Shown in pieces: positions 57,215 through 64,000 of a DNA stretch of 64,000 nt. The stretch covers positions 46,889,729 to 46,953,728 of the forward strand of contig CP141133.1 in the NCBI GenBank assembly GCA_035236585.1, in the 5' to 3' direction. The stretch's first letter is position 1. Each line of letters begins with the position of its first letter. Both the position numbers and the translations under genes were made by a program. The notes beneath the pieces are model-generated. The model saw only the letters and a program-made list of their open reading frames with translations. It was not told where the DNA came from and ran no database searches. The DNA is from Warburgia ugandensis. Its lineage: Eukaryota > Streptophyta > Magnoliopsida > Canellales > Canellaceae.

Positions 57215-59930
57215 TTTTCTTAAATGGGAGACAGGAGTATTATCGAATAGGAGGGTCCTCATGTATCTCAGGACATAATGCCCACACTCCCAATCAAACT
57301 ATTGTTTAGGGCACTGTGCAACAAAGACAACAAAAAAGAACTCATAAATATCATTTGTAATAATGTAAGTTTAATTATTGATAACTTAGAGCAATTAATA
57401 GTTTTATATACTTTTACATTCTTCAAAGTGAGTTTTGGTGGTTGTATAGTCTCAATGATAACAACCCATTCAATCCAAACCCTACAAATTTAAATTTTAA
57501 ATGCATTATAGATGAATAACAAATTATTTATGTACACATAACACATAAAAATAAATAAATGCTTACTTATTTATAATATCTGTGAGGGTGGGATGAATGT
57601 GCGATCCACAAGAAAAAAAAAAGAAAGCGTAGCCATTGTGGACATCCAAAACGAGTAGCATCCAACGAAACCTACATAGACAATCATATGGATTGTTATG
57701 GAAGTTGACAATTCCTACGTAAAGTTTAATTTAGTAGGAAAACATGAAAATTAAAAATTACCCACTATTATAAGGAATCATTAAGCCCTGTCCCTGAGAA
57801 CAGCGAAAGAAGCTTGGTAAAATATCCTAAATATGCCTATCTATCAGCCATTGCTTAGTTGCTCAAGAAATGATTCTAAGGTTAAGGAATTGGTAAAATG
57901 TATCCTCACCCTCAAAAAGGTTAGTTGGATCATTCAAGAAGCTACTAAAAGAAATAATTATTACATATACTGCTAAAATATAAGATGTAATTAGATACCA
58001 AATGATTTATGAGCAAGTACGTGCATATATCCCATGTAAGAGACAATGTGAGGGTGCTCGAGTTAATCCCATAGGCAAACTCGTAATAGGTCCCCTGCCA
58101 TAAGTGGCAATTCAACAACGTCCTTAGCAAGCACTCCCTACTTGATTCCTATAATATTGATTACCATATTGTTGTTGACGAGACCATAGATGAACTGTAG
58201 GGATCGAGGCATGTTAGGTGGGACTTCCACACGCTCCTATGATGGCTGCTATAAAAGATGTAAAAATTTTCAGCTAAATAATATTAATCAATGAAGAGGG
58301 CCTAATTTATGATGAAAAAAAAAAGAAAAAAGAACCAAAGATGTATACAAGTACATGTTCCATTGGTGCAGCAGCAATAGGTGACACTGAAATAGTGACC
58401 GATCGTGGTGCTGCATGTTATTTCTAGTTAATCATATATAATTATCAAACAATTAAGTGATGTCCCTAGTTAAAATATATTGATGAGGAAGGTAGTATGA
58501 TAAGATACATACCGTGGACTCTATGGGAATGACTAGTGCCTTGAGTGCCCAAAGGTTATAATATTTTTCATTTCTAATGGAAATGGTAGGTAGGCATTAG
58601 CATTCAAAGCCATGGTAATGGACACCCGCTTAGTATGTGGTGGCATACTAATTCCATGTGAAACGTTTGATTCATGCTCATAGTATGAACCAACTGCCAC
58701 AATATTTTGATAGGAATCCAAGGCCAACAGGCATTGACCCACCTACAAATCAAATATGCAATAGAGAGGTTGAGATAGACATGATCATGTGATCTATTTA
58801 ATTGTAAAAAGATTATACACAGGTGGAACCACTTACCATGTGAGAAGAAATTTGCACAATAGTTTTATTTGAGAACTTATTGCTAGTATGACACACCAAT
58901 GCACCATCTTCTATATCCTAGAGCAATCAATGGGTTCTGTTGTCCCAGCTTTTTTTTTTTGTCAAGCAAAGACACTATAGCTAGAGAACATGTATATAAC
59001 TATAGTAGTATTAAATTGCATGGGATAAATTGCCATAGATACTTACTTTGTGCTCTTCTAAATGAGTGTAGCCCAACTTAGATAAGTGGTGCTACATATT
59101 TGTTTCATGCACCGTTCTTCTCCTTGCAATCTTCACCTGCATAATTGTACATGCATGATCAAGTGCAATAATTGAATGTTACATGTAATTAAAAGAATAA
59201 AGCATCATTTCTGCACATACCTCAAGCTACGTGGAGGTGCAGCTCTATACAAATGCATTCCAAACCTCCTGGTCAATGATGTTAGAGTAAATGGAAGGCA
59301 TCATGTATAACCTTGATGGATCGTTGACATTTGGAGCTATGTAATTGTAAACAAAGTAGTTTTTCCATTTTCTCCATTGCTCACCTGCCCCTTATAAAAC
59401 ATACATGTTCTTGTCATCCAGTGCATCGAAGGCAAACTGCAAATTGAACACATCAAATTACTATTTTTGAAAATAAGGAAATTTATAATGTAAATAATAC
59501 ATGTGCTTAATGTTTACATACTTTCACCATTTCCCTATTGAATCTTTTGTTGAGGATGGCACATGTCTGCAATCCTCAAATGTGATAGGAACCATGCTTC
59601 TTACTATAGAGCACAGGAAACTACTATAAGCAGGTACACTCTCACCAATCTCTTGCCATGTACTATTGTATTAGATAGTTTCTTTAATTCCCTTCGACTT
59701 TTTCTTGATAACCTTTTCCATTGTTGTTCACCCTGCACCCTTTCTTTTTGGAGTAGTACTCATGTTGGCCTCTTGTTCATGATCTTCAATGTGACCATAA
59801 TATTCAATTTGATGTTCTTCTTGTTCCATTGTTACTATAAAGAAACACTCAATGATAATAGAACAATGACATGAAAAAAGGCTATGTAATTCATTTAAAG
59901 AAACCAAACTAATGTCCGTGATAAACATAG
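57215..59930 (-). pseudogene. CACTA second gene: Transposase_24-like with Ulp1-like C-terminus
   Basis: Exon-like pieces on the minus strand, right to left: MEQEEHQIEYYGHIEDHEQE (59830), VPAYSSFLCSIVRSMVPITF (about 59610), WRKWKNYFVYNYIAPNV with SIYSNIIDQEVWNAFV (59250-59380), ARRRTVHETN and HHLSKLGYTHLEEHK (59045-59140), VCHTSNKFSNKTIVQISSHM (58845-58900), then SMPPHTKRVSITMALNANAY (58560-58740). These follow the plant Transposase_24 (En/Spm TNPA-like) protein pattern. Further left WMLLVLDVHNGYAFFF (about 57600-57660) and WECGHYVLRYMRTLLF (57255-57310) resemble the core of a Ulp1/C48 cysteine protease, with the Cys kept and the expected His before W-M reading Arg. Several stops suggest decay, though unrecognised splice sites could explain some. 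Confidence 0.7.
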
Positions 59931-61260
59931 TTTAAGTAAAAAAATAATTAAAGGAGACTCCATCTCCATCCATTCACATAAACATACAATATCTAATATA
60001 TGTGGCAAACTAACCTCAAGGAAAACAAATAACGGATACATGAAAAGTATTTGCCTACTTAGTATAGATATTTGTAAAGGGGCTACAAATCCTATAGACC
60101 TTTCACTAGTCTTTAACTTCACTACTTCGAGTTCACATCTCTTAGTGGGTGTAGATATTCATATGATTTCTACGTGAATATCACGTTTGATGTTCACCAC
60201 TTAGCCATCACTCAACCACTTTCCACATTACTCAATTACTTGTTAAGCATGGCAAAGCCACCATGGTTGTGTGCCAAAGTCCATACTAAACTTCTTAGAG
60301 TTCTAAGGTCCATGTTAATGCCCTTTTATCATAAGAATTTTCTTTTTATTATATGTTATGTTACTTGACTTAGCTAGTCCATTTGGAAGTTACCATTCAC
60401 AAGTAGTGATAAGCTTAGCTTATGCTACTATTTTTCCTTATGTTATGCCAGATGTTATTACTAAACATGTTAATGAAGTTTAAGATCTTTCAACCATGGA
60501 GAATTTCATTCAACTAGCCACCCAAGCATGGGCTAATTGGTTCCACAAATAGATACGTCCCTGCTAGAAATTGTTGCCTGGACATTCCATCATGTTTACC
60601 CAAAATAAGGTTAGAAGTCTACCTAATCCAATCATTTCATTCCTTAAACCTCAAACAATTGATAGAGTTATTACCCAGTTACAAAATTCCCAAGAACTCC
60701 CATTAATTTTCCAAACAACCAAAGGCCAAAAGGCCATCAACATAAGTCACCTCCGTGCTAGTTTTTTTACAAGGGGTGTCCCATTCACCCATGTTGTTCC
60801 ATTCCAACTATCATCATTTGAAAGTCAAAGTGCTAGGACACAATCATCATTCATAAGGGTATGAAATGTGCATATAATTTTCCTAAAAGCATTTAACGCA
60901 TTACTATCCATAAGTACTCCATCAATTTTGCTTCCTTTTAAGTCAAATTAAGCACCAACAAGAAGGCATTTAGCTATCCCAATGTTAATAGTATAAATGC
61001 TTCACCAAAAGATGGAAATTAATAGTTTTTTACTGCTACAAGTTTATACCCATATGGTAATCCACTTCAAGTAATTCAAAACTACTTAAAACATGATTCT
61101 ATCAAGCAGAGCAAGAGTTGTTGTCCATGATAAGAAACATTTGGGTTCATAACTTGATCTAAAATTCCATTTGGGTTGAAAAATGCAGCAAAATTTATCA
61201 AGCAAAGTAGCCTTGATAAGAAACAAGAGAAAAGTGGAAGCAATCAAGCACCTCTTTATA
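59931..61260. other. CACTA intergenic stretch, no supported gene
   Basis: Short plus-strand frames of 64 aa (60174-60368) and 97 aa (60571-60864) exist, but I recognise no domain. They run against the direction of the CACTA genes. I leave them uncalled. Confidence 0.4.
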
Positions 61261-61985
61261 CACTTTTCAAGTCGTTTATAGTAAATGACTTTATAATTTT
61301 TTATTTAAAATATATACACCTTTTTTGTCAGTACTTCATAATATCTAACAATTAATACACAATGAAATGAATTTTTTATGATAGTCAACATTGATTTATG
61401 GGTTTAGGGTTTGAGGTAAGTGTTTAGGGTTCAAGGTTTGAGATTCAAGGTCAGGGTTTAGGGCTTATGGTTAAGGTTCAGGGTTGAACTGCACTTAATT
61501 AATTTTAACTGAATATATGTATTTGATTGATACTAAGCTTCCAAAGTTTACTTGTGCCCCCAAAAATTGTTGAAATACTCCTAAAGAACTAAAAATATGT
61601 GATAACCAAAGAAGTACAAAAACTATTCTAATAAAACAATATTAAGCAAAATAAGATGATAAATTAATTATGAGATGGGAATTTGGGTGTGTTGCCTTAA
61701 ATTTCACTGTTCATTTCATGAGCTATGTGTGTGAGAGAGCGTGGTCCTTATATTAACATTTTCCTGACACTAAATTCACATAATTCAAATATTTGTAAAT
61801 TTTTATTTAAAAATCAAAGATTTTAAATAATTAACATGGTAAATTTAGGAGGTTGATCATTTTTGTTGAATTTGATATACATAAAGAAGTTGTTTACTAT
61901 AAACAACTTTAAAAGTGCAAACTAATAAATGACTTCAAAAGTGTACACTTTTAAAGTCCCTTACTGATAAACAACTCTAAAAGTG
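61261..61985. repeat. Possible 725-bp element with CACTTTT inverted ends
   Basis: The left end CACTTTTCAAGTCGTTTATA (61261) and the right end (61961-61985), read on the minus strand as CACTTTTAGAGTTGTTTATC, match at about 20 of 25 positions. No clean target duplication is visible (ATA and TCA outside). It could be a small non-autonomous element or a subterminal repeat of the surrounding CACTA element. A telomere-like tract lies inside. Confidence 0.45.
61400..61486 (+). repeat. Degenerate telomere-like tract
   Basis: GGGTTTAGGGTTTGAGG followed by several further AGGGTT, AAGGTT and CAGGGTT units over about 87 bp. These resemble the plant telomere unit TTTAGGG but are too irregular for a functional telomere. 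Confidence 0.6.
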
Positions 61986-62356
61986 TCAGTTGTAATATAT
62001 ATATATATATATAATTCCATATTTCTAATTTTTAGCTCTTTTGTCATGAGTTATACAGATTGATAAGTGAGCTATATGTGCATACAAAGAATGCATGAAT
62101 CAAGACACTTTTAGAGTTGTTTATAGTAAAAGACTATAAATTTTTTATTGAAAATATATACACCTTTTATGTTAGTGCTTCACAATATTTAACAATTAAT
62201 ACACAGTGAAACAGATTTTTTTTTATGATAATCAACATTGATTCATGCATTCTTTGTATGCACATATAGCTCACTTATCAATCTGTATAACTCATGACAA
62301 AAGAGCTAAAAATTATAAATATGGAATTATATATATATATATATATTACAACTGAC
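61985..62356. repeat. 372-bp hairpin with 119-bp arms
   Basis: Arms 61985-62103 and 62238-62356 are reverse complements of equal length with, by eye, one mismatch (AATTAG against AATTAT). Each arm includes a TA-dinucleotide run and the block TGAGCTATATGTGCATACAA or its complement. The 134-bp loop (62104-62237) begins GACACTTTTAGAGTTGTTTA and is itself a copy of 61261-61395. Confidence 0.92.
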
Positions 62357-62410
62357 TATTATACATATTCCACATACCCCAATATATATATTATTTTCAA
62401 ACCCAAGAGC

Positions 62411-62990
62411 CTACTTCACCATTGTCCGCACATAATCCTCATTCTCACTAAGTAGTGCTTTGATTGATGGGATCGTTTTACTAATACAAGGATAATTTAT
62501 TTCAATATCTCCTAGATCGTCTTCATCATAAAAGTACCTCAAGCAGGATGATAAAACAATTGACCATCTCTTATCATGTTCATCTTGCACATAAAATACT
62601 TGTTTTACTTGAGATGCCAAAATAGATTGATTATTTTTACATTCGATCCTATTGAGGTCAACCAATTTCAACCCAAGGGCATCAATTTTGATGCTCTTGT
62701 GTTCCACCCAATCACACTTAAACATGACCATAGTTCTGAAAGTATAATTCAAGGCCAAAATCTCTCTTATAACCTTATAATAAATATCATCCAAGACCAT
62801 TGGCCTGTTATCCTTTGAACTTGAAAAGAATGTAGCACTGGTAACTAAGCTAACTCCACTATTCTGTTGCACTCTTGAGTTATCACAGTCTTTCATGTGA
62901 AAGCAATAACCATTGATCGCATATCCGACAAATTTTATTACTTATAGTTAGGTTCCATCACCATCCAGCCCAAGGTTTCTGATATACCAT
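62411..62990 (-). pseudogene. TNP2-type transposase of CACTA, DUF4216 part
   Basis: The frame 62896-62411 (161 residues) reads MKDCDNSRVQQNSGVSLVTS. It then carries the DUF4216 signature: DDIYYKVIREILALNYTFRT, VMFKCDWVEHKSIKIDALGL, LVDLNRIECKNNQSILASQV, KQVFYVQDEHDKRWSIVLSS. An upstream FVGYAINGYCFHMKD segment reads in the same frame as far as about 62930. DUF4216 is the C-terminal accessory region of CACTA transposases of the TNP2 class, next to DUF4218. The frame is intact over the domain and ends at a stop after VRTMVK. Confidence 0.9.
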
Positions 62991-63409
62991 TGCCTGCTAC
63001 TTCTCGCTGATCTTAAATCTATGTCTATTTAGATTAAGTAGGCTTAAGTAAGATTAATATATACAGACACCTATACATACATAGAGAATGTAGTTTTTTA
63101 ACTTAAGTGTGATTTCTTTCATTTTACCTTCTTACACAGATAATTATTGAAAGTGCGACAATGCTGAAATTGCAACCACTTTTATTTCCTTGTGTAACTT
63201 GGATTCTTTGCCTTGAGTACATCCATGTGTTCACTGCATACACAAACAAATTAATAGAGGAATCAAAGAAAATATAATTAACCATCAACAATTAAATGTT
63301 ACATAAGTGTATGCATGATCAACTTACTCAATGTATGGTTGGACTTCATCAACATTTCACAACACATAAAGATATGCCTAGTTTCAATCTTTATAGTCAA
63401 TGGTCGATA
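62991..63409. other. Gap between transposase domains
   Basis: AT-rich DNA with stops in all frames, between DUF4216 and DUF4218 remnants. It is either an intron or decayed coding sequence; canonical transposases have further coding sequence here. No separate gene. Confidence 0.5.
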
Positions 63410-64000
63410 CATGACCACTCAATAGAGATTCACCAACCTTTGGATCATGAAATGCAATTGGTTGTTTCTTTCTTAGGATTCCAATGGCATCCACTCTTGC
63501 TAAGTACTCTGTGCAAAATCTACTACTTCCTTTGTAATATAACATTCATCTATACACCCCTCTGGCCGATTGTGATTATGTACATACCCTTTTAAAATTT
63601 TCATGTAGCACTTAAATGGATACATTCATTGCATAAACTGGCCTAGAGTCTAACCTCATCAATGAGGGCACTATTAAATGTGTCATAATGTCAAAGAAGG
63701 ATAGTGGGAAGATTGTCTCAAGCTCACATAAAGTTGTCACTAGTTGACCATGAATTTCTTGTAATTTTGAAACATCAACCACCTTCTTGTTCAGTAACAC
63801 TAAATGTATTACTACTAGAAGTAATTATTACATCAATGCATGGCAATAGTGGGATTTCATCCCCAGCAATTTTAGCTCTTCCATGGAGACAATGTTTTTA
63901 AAGTTTGAAGAGTAGCTGTCTGGGACTTTGAGCTCAAACAAGGTTTTACGCATTATTTTCCTCCCATCTCTATTAAGAGTATAATTTGCCTTAAGTAGGT
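63410..64000 (-). pseudogene. TNP2-type transposase of CACTA, DUF4218 part, runs off the window
   Basis: From the window edge leftwards: LKANYTLNRDGRKIMRKTLF, VPDSYSSNFKNIVSM and LGMKSHYCHALM (about 63830-63995), the conserved lead into DUF4218. Then DVSKLQEIHGQLVTTLCELE and TIFPLSFFDIMTHLIVPSL (63612-63800), the DUF4218 core. After a frame change, LKGYVHNHNRPEGCIDECYI and TKEVVDFAQST follow (about 63505-63602). These motifs are typical of plant CACTA transposases. Stops after HALM and after NVSI, and the frame change, show decay. The catalytic Transposase_21 domain would lie beyond base 64000. Confidence 0.88.

Larger units (their letters stand above)
57215..64000 (-). mobile_element. CACTA (En/Spm) DNA transposon, partial and decayed
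   Basis: Two gene remnants in the usual CACTA order run leftwards: a TNP2-type transposase (64000-62411, entering from the window edge) and a downstream Transposase_24/Ulp1-type gene (59930-57215). The transposase catalytic domain itself should lie beyond base 64000. No terminal inverted repeats were seen in the window. The space between the genes contains repeats and hairpins (61261-62356). Confidence 0.8.

Noticed and set aside
60571..60864. 97-codon plus-strand frame in the CACTA intergenic region
   Set aside because: No recognised domain. It is opposite to the transposon genes and in a decayed context. A homology search would be needed to keep it.
1..64000. CRISPR arrays, bacterial operons, tRNA or rRNA genes
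   Set aside because: No regularly spaced repeat-spacer pattern and no RNA gene fold was noticed. The content is plant transposable elements throughout.

Overview
The window looks like nuclear DNA of a flowering plant from a repeat-rich, AT-rich part of the genome. I base this on the kinds of element present: Ty3/gypsy LTR retrotransposons of the Athila and chromovirus (Tekay/Del-like) types, a Ty1/copia element, a plant LINE fragment and a CACTA (En/Spm) DNA transposon. The species cannot be read from the sequence. I found no host protein gene, no tRNA or rRNA gene and no CRISPR array. Almost every long open frame is a piece of a transposable element on the minus strand.

Layout. Bases 1-2518 are the decayed end of a plus-strand chromovirus-type element and the start of its LTR, followed at 2519 by an Athila-type LTR fragment. 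A minus-strand chromovirus (element D, 4494-18101) has its 3' LTR split by a complete, pol-less Athila-like element (element A, 5658-13550, target duplication GATAT/GATAC). D's pol (integrase, RNase H, RT; 15600-18101) stops at an unrelated LTR, and that junction is tandemly duplicated (17922-18640). Bases 18641-22757 are decayed LTR and leader remnants. A nearly complete Athila element (element B, 22763-38019, target duplication GTGAA) carries gag, protease, RT, RNase H and integrase, and its leader holds a 2.8 kb chromovirus solo LTR (32277-35061, target duplication TTACC).

B sits in an LTR fragment of a further Athila-like element (C). C appears to continue as a decayed interior (39660-42141), a leader with primer-binding site (53002-53752) and a 5' LTR (53759-55105). 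C's interior is broken by a truncated copia element (42142-46142) and by a coding-poor chromovirus-like element (F, 46143-53001). A LINE tail lies at 39070-39640. After another chromovirus-like LTR (55110-56750), the right end holds a decayed CACTA transposon on the minus strand: a Transposase_24/Ulp1-type second gene (57215-59930) and a TNP2-type transposase remnant running off the window edge (62411-64000). Between them are a 372-bp hairpin, a direct repeat and a telomere-like tract.

How the parts relate. A and C look like non-autonomous relatives of B. They share the Asp-tRNA-type primer-binding site, the leader layout and the protease-RT linker peptide, but lack pol, so they would depend on a B-like partner. 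Most in-frame stops in B and the copia element are TAG codons at expected Gln positions, as expected from cytosine deamination in silenced repeats. I see no convincing new host system. The most interesting items are the conserved leader hairpin with a splice-donor-like motif, the retained ORF of element A, and the hairpin/direct-repeat complex inside the CACTA element.
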